This document shows, piece after piece, positions 27,407-36,566 of a DNA stretch of 64,000 nucleotides. The position numbers and the translations under genes are program-made. The notes under the pieces were generated by a model. The model was not told the origin of the DNA. It saw only the letters and a program-made list of their open reading frames with translations, and made no database searches. Positions within the stretch are counted from its first letter, which is position 1, and each line of letters starts with the position of its first letter. Source of the stretch: an uncultured Paludibaculum sp. (GTDB taxonomy: Bacteria > Acidobacteriota > Terriglobia > Bryobacterales > Bryobacteraceae); NCBI RefSeq assembly GCF_963665245.1, contig NZ_OY762267.1:558001-622000 (forward strand), read 5' to 3'.

Positions 27407-28465
27407 ATGCCGTCAAAAATCACGCAACGGATCGAACGGGAACTGCAACTGCCGGGTTTGGTGGACGCGCTGGCGACCAGGCTCCCGCCGAGCGATCTGC
27501 GTTCGCTCCTCATGGAGGCGTACAGGGAGCGTGCGAGTACGATTCAGCCACCGGCCACACTGGCGCATACGGACAGGGATCCTCTGATGACGCCCAGCGC
27601 GGTAGATGCACGATCACTGATGGCCTTCGACTTGGCGGCGTTTGCGGCAGCCCGTGGTTTTGACGCAGTGGATCTGTCGCCCGTGTGTCCCCTCGGAGCG
27701 AGCTTCAGCCTGGGCGGCACCAATCAGGACCACCTACTGACCACGATTCGCAACGCCGAGGTGCTGGGTGATTCGACGATCGCGATGGCCCTGGAAGCCG
27801 CCCGGCGGAGGAGATCCGGCGAGTTGGTCCGGCTCTGCGCCAGCCACCGCGTGATTCGATTGCAGCCGTTCGACGTACCCGGATTCTCGCCTCATTTCCG
27901 GCTTTTCGGGATGGTGACAGCCGGCCGGGATCGTGGATCCATGCTCTTCGAAACCGATCAACTCGTCGAGCACACCGGAGTCTACCTGCGGCTGTTTCGG
28001 AGCCTGGCGTCGGCGGGCCTGACACTGAGAAATCCGCTGGTGGAGTTCACAGACATGTCGGCCTTGGAGGCGGAACTCGCGCGGGCCGGGATCACGCAGG
28101 AAGAAGTGCGCGACCGGATTCGAGCGCATCGCCTGGGTGAATCGGAGCGTTTCCTTAGCGAGCGCGGCATAGCCCTGCCCGTCGATGCCGCTCACCCGTT
28201 GCTGGAGGCGCGGGTGCTCACGCCGTTGCGGGCGGAGTTCCCCGAAGCGGCGGTCCGGGTGAATCAGGCGCGGTTGGAAGGACTCGGATACTATCGCGGC
28301 TTCGCGCTGCGCATTTCGCCGGAAGCACCGGACGGAAACCGCTACCCCGTGGCCGATGGCGGCTTCACCGACTGGACGGCTCGGCTGATGGCCAACCGGA
28401 AGGAACGGCTGTTGATCTCGGGCATCGGCAGCGAGTTTGTGTGCAAGAAGTACCGCGCGGAGTGA
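27407..28465 (+). CDS. Uncharacterised protein, faint class II HisRS/HisZ-like look
   Basis: The protein has 352 residues from ATG 27407; an in-frame upstream start at 27281 would overlap the divergent radical SAM gene and is not favoured. There is no signal peptide or membrane helix. I do not recognise the family with confidence. The order of segments (LVDALATRLPPSDLRSLLMEAYRER, then IRLQPFDVPGFSPHFRLFGMVTAGRD, then a late LEGLGYYRGFALRI and DGGFTDW) recalls the class II core of HisZ/HisRS (which has YYTG and GGRYD-type motifs), but the match is by eye only. It is divergent from the radical SAM gene with a 92-base gap and convergent with the nitrilase-family gene. Confidence 0.6.
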   Translation: MPSKITQRIERELQLPGLVDALATRLPPSDLRSLLMEAYRERASTIQPPATLAHTDRDPLMTPSAVDARSLMAFDLAAFAAARGFDAVDLSPVCPLGASFSLGGTNQDHLLTTIRNAEVLGDSTIAMALEAARRRRSGELVRLCASHRVIRLQPFDVPGFSPHFRLFGMVTAGRDRGSMLFETDQLVEHTGVYLRLFRSLASAGLTLRNPLVEFTDMSALEAELARAGITQEEVRDRIRAHRLGESERFLSERGIALPVDAAHPLLEARVLTPLRAEFPEAAVRVNQARLEGLGYYRGFALRISPEAPDGNRYPVADGGFTDWTARLMANRKERLLISGIGSEFVCKKYRAE

Positions 28466-28511
28466 GGCAGATCCATCGGTGGAAGCGCCCAGGAGTACCC
28501 ACGCCGGCCGC

Positions 28512-29375
28512 TCACCGCGCCAGCGATCCGTACAACTCCGGACGCCGGAAGCGGAACGTGTACTCAAAAGCGGCCCGGGCGTCGAGCAGACTTTGCGCGG
28601 CGAGTTCAGTGAACAGCAGCGGCTCCGCTGACTCGGCCAGGACAGCACCGCTGGGGCCAACAACCATGGTTCCGCCGGGGAAGGTTTGCGCGGCGCCCGC
28701 ATAGGCCACCTGTCCACGATAGTTGCAGGCAATACCGTACAAGCCGTTTTCGGCGCACCGCGCCTGAAGGACAGGCCGAGCCCAGGCAGACCAGGCTTGC
28801 GCAGTGCCCGGCGCCGGATCGGCAGCGAAAGGGAAGAGCGCGATTTCGCAGCCCTGGACTCCGAGCAGGCGCGTGGACTCGGGCAGGAGGGCATCAAAGC
28901 AGATGTTCGCGCCGATGCGGCCCAGCGGCGTATCGACGACCTCGGGGACGCCGCCGCCGTTGTAGACCGGCATCTCGAACATTGGAATGTGCATCTTGCG
29001 CCAACGGGCGTAGAGGCGGCCTTCGCCCACAAGCACGTGGGTGTTGTAGAGCACGTTGCCTGCGTTCTCGAGCAGGCCCGCGGCGAGGAAGACTCCGAAT
29101 TCGGAAGAGATGCCTTGCAGCTCGCGGACCGCCGGGCCATCGAGGGGTTCCGACATGGCCCAGGCACCCTGGAGAACCTCGCGGAGCCATTGGGCGTGAT
29201 CGCCGACTGGATGATTGGGAACGAAGCCGGTAACGCTGAGCTCGGGGCACAGGATCAGGTCGGCGCCTTGCTCAGCGGCGCGGTGGGCCCAGCGGCGGAT
29301 TTCCTGCAGGTTCGATTCGGTGCGGGCCGGATGGCTCTCGACGGCAATCGCCGCGACTTTGACTTGGGATTTCAT
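28512..29375 (-). CDS. Carbon-nitrogen hydrolase (nitrilase superfamily)
   Basis: The protein has 287 residues, usual for the family. The catalytic triad is visible as Glu45 (ILCPELSVTGF), Lys127 (WRKMHIPMFE) and Cys159 (GANICFDALLPE). A second conserved glutamate and the C-terminal region (YAGAAQTFPGGTMVVGPSGAVLAES) fit cytosolic amidohydrolases such as N-carbamoyl-amine or omega-amidase types. No leader or membrane segment is present, so it acts in the cytoplasm. It follows the PD40/TPR gene by 60 bases on the same strand. The substrate cannot be read. Confidence 0.88.
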   Translation of the reverse strand: MKSQVKVAAIAVESHPARTESNLQEIRRWAHRAAEQGADLILCPELSVTGFVPNHPVGDHAQWLREVLQGAWAMSEPLDGPAVRELQGISSEFGVFLAAGLLENAGNVLYNTHVLVGEGRLYARWRKMHIPMFEMPVYNGGGVPEVVDTPLGRIGANICFDALLPESTRLLGVQGCEIALFPFAADPAPGTAQAWSAWARPVLQARCAENGLYGIACNYRGQVAYAGAAQTFPGGTMVVGPSGAVLAESAEPLLFTELAAQSLLDARAAFEYTFRFRRPELYGSLAR

Positions 29376-29435
29376 GAGCGTCAGGTCTCATCGTCGCATG
29401 GAGGCACCGATAGCGCCCGCGGCCATGAGATGGCA

Positions 29436-31808
29436 TTATTCCCGGGCCGGGTGCGGCCACTGCGCCTGTTCCGCCCGCCAGGGCCGCCCAGCCTGGTAGA
29501 GATCAATGCGCCGCTGGATGATCGGGGACGAGGCTGGGTCAGCCTGCATAGCCCGTCGAGCGGTGGAGATGGCCTCGTCGAAGCGATGAGCGTCCGCATA
29601 GGCGGCAGCGAGCGTGTCGAGCGTCGCCGAGTCTTCCGTCGTCATCAGCAATAAGGCCCTGACCGCCAGAGCGACAGCCTCCTGCCCGTTGTGCAGTTTC
29701 TCATTGGTGGCCAGAATCCAGGCCGCCCGGCGCAGCGCCGCGGCGTTGTTGGGCCGCAGGCGAACCGTCTCCAGCCAATGCGGAAGCGCCTCGGCGGGCT
29801 GATCCGAAGTCTCGGCGAGTCTCTGGTGCGCCTCGGCGTAGTCCGGGTTCAGCCGCAGAGCCTCGCGCAGATGGATCAAGGCGGCTCCGTTGTCCTTGCC
29901 CCGCAGGCTGACCAGCGCGAGGTAATAGTGTTCCTCGGCAGTGGGCCTCGATGAAACCGCAACACGCGCCGCCTCTTCACCGGACTCCAGCAGGCGGATC
30001 GCGCGCGCCAGTGGGCTCTCGCGAGGATCCGGCCCCTGCCGCCTTGCCAGATACGGCAGAGCCTCGGCCCTGCGTCCGGCGAGCAGCAACGTGACCCCTA
30101 AGTGGCGGCGCACGTCGGAATCCTCCGGCGCAATGTCGAGCACGGCCTTCCACTTTGCAGCGGACTCGTCGTAGCGCTTCGCCTTTTGTAGATACAGGGC
30201 CCGGTCGTACAAGCGGTAGTAGTCGAGGGCCGGTCCACCGATGCTGCGCAGACCCTCCGGCGCGACATTCACGAACTCCGGCAGGTTCACCGCCCGGTTC
30301 GCGGCGGTCGCGTTCCCAATGAGGATGGGCGGCGTGTCGTTGCCTTCGTCGTCGATGTGCGTCAGGTACATCTGTGTGTACGGGGAGCGTGCCTTCGAGG
30401 AGAACACCATCCAGCGGCTGTTTGGCGAGAAGCTGTGCCAGGAGTTCATCCGTGCGGTGTTGCAGAGCATGCGGCGCGGCATCCCGCCCTTCGCCGGGAC
30501 AATATAAAGCTGGCTATCGGGGCGCAACAATTGGCCGTTGCGAGCCTGGACGTAGACCAACCAACGCCCGTCCGGCGAGATCTTGGGGAAGGTGTTGCTC
30601 ATGCCGTTCGCCGACGCGCCGGCAATCGGTTCGGCGCGCCCACCCTGGCCGTTGTTGAAAGGGATGCGATAGAGGTCGTATTGGATCTGCAGTTCGTGCG
30701 GATCGTTGGCGAACCGGGCCACCGGTTGGCCCGGCGGATTGGGATCCTGGACAGGCGCCCGGGCGAAGACGAGCGACTGTCCGTCAGGACTCCAGACCGC
30801 GCCGAAGTGGACATAGGCGGGATCGTCGGCGCCGGGCAGAGATTGGAGGATGCCGGTGTCGCCACGATACCAGGCCAGGCGGCCGCGCGTGGGGAAGAAG
30901 ACCTGCAGGAACCGGTAGTCGGTGAAGTTCGCGACGTAGTAGTTGCTGGTGGTGGATCCGGGCGTGTCGACGGTGGTGACCACCGTATCGCCCTTGGGGG
31001 ACAACTGCGACATGAAGCCAACGCGAATGGGGCTGTCCAGGCGGCCTCGCTCGGAAGCCCACTGGATGACGTCGGCGCTGGCGACGTTTACGTCGCCCTG
31101 AACCTTCGAGAGGAAGTAGCGGCCCTTGTTCCGCTGCAGCCCGTCGAGATCCATGCCCATCGACCGGCCATCTGCGGAGAAGGAGTGGCAGTTCGCACAT
31201 ACGGGCAGCGACTCCATCACGACGCGGCTCTTCGATTGACTCACGTCCCGCAGGCGCCACTTCACCAGACGTACGGCGTAAGGCGAGAGCGGTTGAATGG
31301 TACCCGTACTTGTTTCAACGGGCATGAGCGGTACATCGCGATAGAAGATCGGGGCGCCCACCGGATCTGTGGAAGCCCGGATGTGGATGAAGGCGGTGGA
31401 GACGATACGACCGGCGGCCAGTCCCTTGATGGTGACAGTGGCGGGCGCCTTGGTCGACTTCCGCTTGATGAGGACCCAGGTCGCCGGCTCCGGCATCCAG
31501 GAGTGCTGGCTCCGATCCACCTTGGGCAGTTCGTTGGTGGTGGAGACGCAGTCGGGGTCGATCTCACCGGGGGCGGGTTGCGGCCCATTCGACCTTACAT
31601 GGATGGGCGCGTCACCGGAGGCGAAGGTGATGTCGATCGCCCAGGAACGGGCACTCGTCGAATCGTGCCAAAGCAAGGTGGGCGGCGCGATGTCAGAAGG
31701 GAAGAGGGAGCGATCGGCCGGGTAGTCGACGGTCAGACCTGGCGGGCCGGCGGACAGCGCAGCCGCCAGCGACAGCGTGATGAGGAAGCGTGCGGTGCGA
31801 ACCACCAC
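29436..31808 (-). CDS. Exported PD40 beta-propeller protein with CXXCH haem motif and TPR repeats
   Basis: The protein has 790 residues. A signal peptide (about 1-20, FLITLSLAAALSAG) leads to an Ig-like region (about 25-145). A c-type haem motif C204-A-N-C207-H208 (LPVCANCHSFSADG) follows, then a TolB/PD40-like propeller (about 215-500; SPKGDTVVTT, VWSPDGQSLVFAR, KISPDGRWLVYVQ, FSPNSRWMVFSS) and C-terminal tetratricopeptide repeats from about 560 (YDESAAKWKAVLDIAPEDSDVRRHLGVTLL and following). The haem site points to the periplasm and possible electron transfer or sensing; the propeller and TPRs suggest protein binding. No partner is evident. Confidence 0.8.
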   Translation of the reverse strand: MVVRTARFLITLSLAAALSAGPPGLTVDYPADRSLFPSDIAPPTLLWHDSTSARSWAIDITFASGDAPIHVRSNGPQPAPGEIDPDCVSTTNELPKVDRSQHSWMPEPATWVLIKRKSTKAPATVTIKGLAAGRIVSTAFIHIRASTDPVGAPIFYRDVPLMPVETSTGTIQPLSPYAVRLVKWRLRDVSQSKSRVVMESLPVCANCHSFSADGRSMGMDLDGLQRNKGRYFLSKVQGDVNVASADVIQWASERGRLDSPIRVGFMSQLSPKGDTVVTTVDTPGSTTSNYYVANFTDYRFLQVFFPTRGRLAWYRGDTGILQSLPGADDPAYVHFGAVWSPDGQSLVFARAPVQDPNPPGQPVARFANDPHELQIQYDLYRIPFNNGQGGRAEPIAGASANGMSNTFPKISPDGRWLVYVQARNGQLLRPDSQLYIVPAKGGMPRRMLCNTARMNSWHSFSPNSRWMVFSSKARSPYTQMYLTHIDDEGNDTPPILIGNATAANRAVNLPEFVNVAPEGLRSIGGPALDYYRLYDRALYLQKAKRYDESAAKWKAVLDIAPEDSDVRRHLGVTLLLAGRRAEALPYLARRQGPDPRESPLARAIRLLESGEEAARVAVSSRPTAEEHYYLALVSLRGKDNGAALIHLREALRLNPDYAEAHQRLAETSDQPAEALPHWLETVRLRPNNAAALRRAAWILATNEKLHNGQEAVALAVRALLLMTTEDSATLDTLAAAYADAHRFDEAISTARRAMQADPASSPIIQRRIDLYQAGRPWRAEQAQWPHPARE

Positions 31809-31871
31809 TATCAGCGTAAGCCATGATACGGAAAGACCACTGGACCAACTGCGTCCGGTGCGGCACCCTCC

Positions 31872-33566
31872 CTACTGCACAGGCCGCGGCAGGGAGTTTG
31901 GTGGCACGTAATAGAGCAGTGTTGAAGCCCCGACCCTTTCCGTCGGCTGCCGCAAATCCGGCCACAACGGGACGTCGGGGTACTGATCGTACAGACCCAG
32001 CCGCGCCGCTCGCAGCACTGTGAGGCTTACGGCATTCCAGCCCGGAGAGGGCGTAACCGGGTCTGTCTCTCGTAGCGGCGGGAATCCATGCGCGGCTTCC
32101 AGATAGGCCATGATGAATGGGTTGAAGGTCACCTCACGGGCCCCAAGCTCGTGCAGCCGGGCGCTCAAGCGCTTCATGTCCTGGCCCCAATCCAGGTCTG
32201 AATCCACCAGGATCTTCTCTGGCTCGTTGCCGGCCATCAAATTGAAGTACGGCAGATAGTCGGGATGGCTGAATATGGAAGTCAGGCCCATCCAAAGGAA
32301 GAGCCCAGCGGCAATGCTCGGCCACTGCACAGCGCGCCGCGATTCCAGCAAGCGCACGCCGGCATAGGCGGCGACCAGAACAAACCCGAAATACACCGGC
32401 AGAATGTGGCGAACCCCGATATTGATGTGTGTGAAAAGTGAGAACGCGAGGATGCCCAGGGCGGTCGCCAAGGCGAGCGCGGCGCCGTGGGCCGCGCTCG
32501 CCCTTTCCCGAAATAGCAGCCAGACACCGATCGCGAGCAGGAGCAGCAACGCCATCGGCGTCTTCACCGCCAGCACCACGGGGTAGTAGTACCACCATCC
32601 AGCCATGCTGCGTTGGCCCAGCAGGTAGGCGGTATGACCTGCGCGGTTGTGACTGCTGACGGTGCCGAGCCCTTGAAAGAACTCGGGTGCCGGCGCGCTC
32701 ATACCGAGCATGGAGGAGTGGCCGTACGAGAACCTATATCCGGCCCAGATTAGGAGAGCCGCGGTGAGCGCTACTAAGCCCAGGCCCGGCAGCCGTCTGA
32801 CGACAGCCTCCCGGACCTCCGCCAGGCCGGGACGCGCGGCCCACAGATGCCAAACCAGAGCCGCCGCACAGCCAATTGGAAAGAAGGCCAGGGCGGACAA
32901 CTTGGATAGGACGGCCCCGCCCAGGCAGACACCCAGGATTGCGGCATGCTTCCATGTGGGCTCTTCCATCCAGATCATGGTGATCAGGAAGGCGGCACCC
33001 AGTGTAGCGGTCAACGCCATGTCTGTAGTGGCCAGCCCGCCATGCGCCAGCATCGCGGGCAGAAAAGTGAAGAGAAACGTGGCGATCACCGCGCCTGCCC
33101 GTCCCAGAATGCGCTTCCCCCACAGGTAGACCACGGCGCAGGCCAACCAGAAGAATGGCAGAATCCCCAACCGCGCCAGCGCCAGGTTCCGGTCGTAATG
33201 GTTGTCCCGATAGAGGATCGCCGCACCCTCCTGATAGATGGTGGGGCGGCCCACATACCGCCGGCCCGCCAGGTAGGGTCCGATCGCAGCCGCAATACGA
33301 GCCAGCGGGGGATGTTGAGGCTCATAGACATAGCGGCCCTTGTCAAGCCACTCCATGCCGCACGCGACGTGCGCCGGCTCGTCGATGGTGTGGTTGAAGA
33401 CGCCGTATGTGGCAATGATCCGCGCCGATGCGACCAGCAGAAGCACCCAGAAGGCGGGGCTGGCATGGCGCTCCATCCACGCTAGCAGGCGCTGACCTGA
33501 CGGCGGCCCTACCGGCTTTTTCGCTGACTCCTGATTCTTTACCTTTTTTTGTGGTTTGGCGGACAT
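31872..33566 (-). CDS. GT39/ArnT-like membrane glycosyltransferase
   Basis: The protein has 564 residues from ATG 33566 (an in-frame start at 33635 gives 587; neither has a clear ribosome binding site). A lysine-rich cytosolic N-terminus precedes a first helix (PAFWVLLLVASARIIATYGV). The first extracytoplasmic loop carries the GT-C acidic motif NHTIDEPAHVACGMEW and QHPPLARIAAAIGPY, as in ArnT and protein mannosyltransferases, which use lipid-linked sugars outside the membrane. About ten helices follow, then a soluble tail with DSDLDWGQDMKRL. Such enzymes glycosylate proteins or lipids; the acceptor is unknown. It is divergent from the YfhO-like gene with a short gap. Confidence 0.8.
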   Translation of the reverse strand: MSAKPQKKVKNQESAKKPVGPPSGQRLLAWMERHASPAFWVLLLVASARIIATYGVFNHTIDEPAHVACGMEWLDKGRYVYEPQHPPLARIAAAIGPYLAGRRYVGRPTIYQEGAAILYRDNHYDRNLALARLGILPFFWLACAVVYLWGKRILGRAGAVIATFLFTFLPAMLAHGGLATTDMALTATLGAAFLITMIWMEEPTWKHAAILGVCLGGAVLSKLSALAFFPIGCAAALVWHLWAARPGLAEVREAVVRRLPGLGLVALTAALLIWAGYRFSYGHSSMLGMSAPAPEFFQGLGTVSSHNRAGHTAYLLGQRSMAGWWYYYPVVLAVKTPMALLLLLAIGVWLLFRERASAAHGAALALATALGILAFSLFTHINIGVRHILPVYFGFVLVAAYAGVRLLESRRAVQWPSIAAGLFLWMGLTSIFSHPDYLPYFNLMAGNEPEKILVDSDLDWGQDMKRLSARLHELGAREVTFNPFIMAYLEAAHGFPPLRETDPVTPSPGWNAVSLTVLRAARLGLYDQYPDVPLWPDLRQPTERVGASTLLYYVPPNSLPRPVQ

Positions 33567-33678
33567 GGGAGAGAACTCTATCGGGAACTCAAATATAACA
33601 ACTTCGTGGCCTTGCAGCGCGCGCGAGCTCGACAAGCCTGCCCGTCAAAGAATGTCGGGAGCGGTGTAAAGGGAGGAA

Positions 33679-35820
33679 TTGGGAACCACTTCTAGTGAAG
33701 CTCCGCTGATCGCCAAATTTCGGGTAAGCTGGTTGTTCTTTATTGCTAATCAAATGCGTCCTTCAAAGGCTTCCAACAAGCGCCGCGCCATCGACTCCAA
33801 AGTCGCCCAGTCGGGCGTCTCATGGATGGAAGCATGGTGGGCAGCACCGGTGCTTTACTTCGCGCTGGTGCTGATGTTCTATGCCGTCCCCCTCTTTAGC
33901 TCCTCGGCCAGCATCCAGTGGGATGCCGTCGATGTCCATTACTCCGCTCAGAAGTACTTTGCCGACAACTTGCTCACCGGCAAGTTGCCTTTCTGGACTC
34001 CTTATACTTTTTCGGGCATGCCCTTCCTGGCTGACCCACAAACCGGCGCGTGGTACCCGCTGAATTGGCCGTTCTTCCTCGCCGGGATCACGCCGCGGGC
34101 CATCGAGTGGGAGCTAGCGCTGCACGCGTTGCTGGCATGCCTGGGCGCTTTCCTGCTGGCGCGCGAGTTGACCACCAGTCGTCCAGCAGCCCTTCTTGCC
34201 GGCGTGCTGTATGGATTCTCGGGATTCTTCGCCGGTCACAGCTCACACATTGGCATCTTTCAGACGGCGTCCATCTTCCCTTGGCTGCTCTGGTTGTTTC
34301 ATCGTGCCGTTCTTTCCGATTGGCGGATCTTTGGCCCTGCGACCATATTGACCGGCGGCATGATGGTTGTGACGGGACACTTTCAGTCGGCGCTCTACGC
34401 CTTCACAGGCTTGGCCCTGTTCGCCGGAGTCATGATGTCCGCCGACGAACCGGCATGGCGCAGACGCGGCCCCGCCGTCTTGGCTATCACTGGCTTGGGT
34501 GCCATGTTGGCATCCTTAGTTCTTATCTTGCCCGGCCTCGAGTTGACAGCAAACTCCATTCGAGCCAGAGCCGATTTCAGCAGGCAGACCAGCGCAACGC
34601 TCACACCGGGGTCTCTGCTCACGCTTGTCGTCCCGGACTTCTACGGCGCGGTGACCGGCACTTACAAGGGACCCGGCGACATCACCCAGTTCTACTTCTA
34701 TCAGGGGCTGCTGGCGCCATCATTGGCGCTCGCCGGCCTGGTGCGCGGCAGGATCCGGTGGGTTGCACTCACATTGCTGATTCCGGCCCTGTGGTATGCT
34801 CTCGGTCCGGTTGGCGGACTCTATCTGGTGGTTGGGCAACTGCCCGGATTCCGCTCGGTGCAGTCACCGGTCCATATCTGGTTTGTCGTCGCACTTGGCC
34901 TGACGCTGCTGGCCTCAGCGGGAGCAGTGAGCGTGGCCCAGCGGTGGAACAAACAGTGGCTGATCCCCGCCCTTCTTGTCATCGCGTTTGCCGACCTCTG
35001 GTACTGGAACAGTAGCCAGAACGTACTCGCCTATGCCAGGTCGTCCTTCGACAATCTGTATGGTCGCGCAGCCGACGGGTTCGATCGCGCTTTTGCGCCG
35101 ATCAGAAGGACGCCCCGGCACCGCATCTGGTATGAGCACGACACAAATTCCTTCGGCCCAATGAATTCCGCGTTGAACACGCGAACAGAAGTCACCTATG
35201 GCTACAACCCCTTGGAATTGGCTCGGTATGCCGACTACCGCTCCGCCACTGCCGGGAATCCGCGTCTGCTCGACGGACTAGCAGTCACGCACAGGATCGA
35301 CAGCACGACTGGCGCCATCGCAACGTTCTCTCCGACACTACCGCGCGTCTCCGTACCACGCTCAGTGACCACAGTCGCATCCGCCGGCGAAGCCCGCAGA
35401 AGATTGGCGCAGATCTCTCCCTCCGAGCAGGCGCTGGTGGAAGCTCCTTCCGTTGGTCTGAATCAGGACGCGGCCGCGCTGGCCGAAGTCACAGCCTATG
35501 GGGACGACAGCTACCGGATCCGTTACACGGCCGCCTCGCCCACGTGGCTCCGCCTTGCTGTTCCCTACTTCCCCGGTTGGTCAGCCACCATATCGGGGCA
35601 ACCGGCGCAGTTGGCTCCCATGGACTTGGCACTGACTGGCGTTTTCGTTCCGGCAGGAACAAACGAGGTAGTGGTCACCTATCGGTCCACGTGGTTTCGC
35701 CTTGGGGGCATTGTGTCCGCCCTGACCACGCTGCTAACGATGTTGGTGATGGGTTGGGGTGTCTCCAGAGCCCGCAGTCGCCACTCCGCCCCACCGGTCC
35801 GCGAGCACCCTAAGCCCTAG
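33679..35820 (+). CDS. YfhO-like polytopic membrane protein
   Basis: The protein has up to 713 residues; an internal ATG at 33754 would give 688 and begins nearer the conserved part. About a dozen hydrophobic segments begin with WAAPVLYFALVLMFYAVPLF. Typical YfhO-family stretches are QWDAVDVHYSAQKYFADNLLTGKLPFWTPYTFSGMPF-like loops, DPQTGAWYPLNWPFF, GVLYGFSGFFAGHSSH and a late soluble domain ending with a membrane anchor (LGGIVSALTTLLTMLVMGWGV). The family is GT-C related and implicated in lipoteichoic acid or other glycosylation in Firmicutes; the role here is open. It is paired divergently with the GT39-like gene, so both may act on the same surface glycan. Confidence 0.75.
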   Translation: MGTTSSEAPLIAKFRVSWLFFIANQMRPSKASNKRRAIDSKVAQSGVSWMEAWWAAPVLYFALVLMFYAVPLFSSSASIQWDAVDVHYSAQKYFADNLLTGKLPFWTPYTFSGMPFLADPQTGAWYPLNWPFFLAGITPRAIEWELALHALLACLGAFLLARELTTSRPAALLAGVLYGFSGFFAGHSSHIGIFQTASIFPWLLWLFHRAVLSDWRIFGPATILTGGMMVVTGHFQSALYAFTGLALFAGVMMSADEPAWRRRGPAVLAITGLGAMLASLVLILPGLELTANSIRARADFSRQTSATLTPGSLLTLVVPDFYGAVTGTYKGPGDITQFYFYQGLLAPSLALAGLVRGRIRWVALTLLIPALWYALGPVGGLYLVVGQLPGFRSVQSPVHIWFVVALGLTLLASAGAVSVAQRWNKQWLIPALLVIAFADLWYWNSSQNVLAYARSSFDNLYGRAADGFDRAFAPIRRTPRHRIWYEHDTNSFGPMNSALNTRTEVTYGYNPLELARYADYRSATAGNPRLLDGLAVTHRIDSTTGAIATFSPTLPRVSVPRSVTTVASAGEARRRLAQISPSEQALVEAPSVGLNQDAAALAEVTAYGDDSYRIRYTAASPTWLRLAVPYFPGWSATISGQPAQLAPMDLALTGVFVPAGTNEVVVTYRSTWFRLGGIVSALTTLLTMLVMGWGVSRARSRHSAPPVREHPKP

Positions 35821-35911
35821 AACCGCTGGGCTGAAGTGACAGGCCGGGGGCCCTGAGAGCCCAGCCCAGTCGGCCTTCACCAGATGTTACACATTTTTGG
35901 ATGGTTTCCCG

Positions 35912-35941
35912 TTGACATACCGACCGTCCGGACGGTACGTT
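35912..35941 (+). promoter_or_regulatory. tetR-efflux promoter with operator palindrome in the spacer
   Basis: TTGACA at 35912-35917 and TACGTT at 35936-35941 form a promoter with an 18-base spacer. The spacer holds a perfect 14-bp palindrome ACCGTCCGGACGGT (35923-35936), and an offset second inverted repeat TACCG/CGGTA (35918-35922, 35933-35937). A regulator bound here would block RNA polymerase. It stands 43 bases before the TetR-family ATG, so autoregulation of the efflux operon is the simplest reading. Confidence 0.6.
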
Positions 35942-35983
35942 AAGAGTGAAGTCACCTTCACCCGCCTTAAAGACCTCCTACCG

Positions 35984-36553
35984 ATGCGCCAACCCGAACG
36001 TACCAAGGCCGCTATACTTGCGGCCGCTGAACTGATTCTGATTAAGAAAGGCGTCCGGGGTATGACGCTCGAGGAAGTTGCCGCAGCCGCATCTGTCAGT
36101 AAAGGCGGTCTCCTGCACCACTTCTCTGGCAAGGAGGAACTGATTCTCGGCATCCTCCAGCACCAACTCAATCAGTTTGAACAGGATGTGGAGCGCCGCC
36201 GGCAGGAAGACCCGTCGGGACCAGGCGCGTATACGCGGGCATTTCTTCGCGCGAATCTCGAACCGGATGAGCATGCATCCAAGGTATGTATCGCATTTCT
36301 TTCGGAATCGCGGACGATTCCTGCTTCTCTCGCCGTGGCGCAGCAACATTGCGACGCTTGGCGAAAGCGACTTGAGAATGACGGCATCGACCCGATCCTG
36401 GCTGCCATCGTACGCTATGCCGGGGATGGCCTGATGTTTTCCGCTCTTTGGGGCATGCCAAAAGCTACAAATTATGACGCCATTGTGGAGAGGCTCCTCC
36501 AGCTAACCCAGACCGCCGAGGCCCAGTGCCTCCAGGCCCCGTCGACAAACTGA
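35984..36553 (+). CDS. TetR-family transcriptional regulator of the efflux operon
   Basis: The protein has 189 residues from ATG 35984; an in-frame start at 35897 lies upstream of the promoter and is rejected. The N-terminal TetR helix-turn-helix is clear (RTKAAILAAAELILIKKGVRG, MTLEEVAAAASVSKGGLLHHF, SGKEELILGILQHQL). The C-terminal ligand domain (about 60-185) ends DGLMFSALWGMPKATNYD, as in members with the TetR_C_6-like fold. It is 13 bases before the membrane-fusion protein gene, in the usual regulator-pump arrangement. The likely effector is a toxic small molecule. Confidence 0.9.
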   Translation: MRQPERTKAAILAAAELILIKKGVRGMTLEEVAAAASVSKGGLLHHFSGKEELILGILQHQLNQFEQDVERRRQEDPSGPGAYTRAFLRANLEPDEHASKVCIAFLSESRTIPASLAVAQQHCDAWRKRLENDGIDPILAAIVRYAGDGLMFSALWGMPKATNYDAIVERLLQLTQTAEAQCLQAPSTN

Positions 36554-36566
36554 AGAGAAAATAATA

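Noticed and set aside
30357..31826. 489-codon plus-strand open frame
   Set aside because: Antisense to the PD40/TPR gene, which has a signal peptide, a CXXCH motif and repeats.
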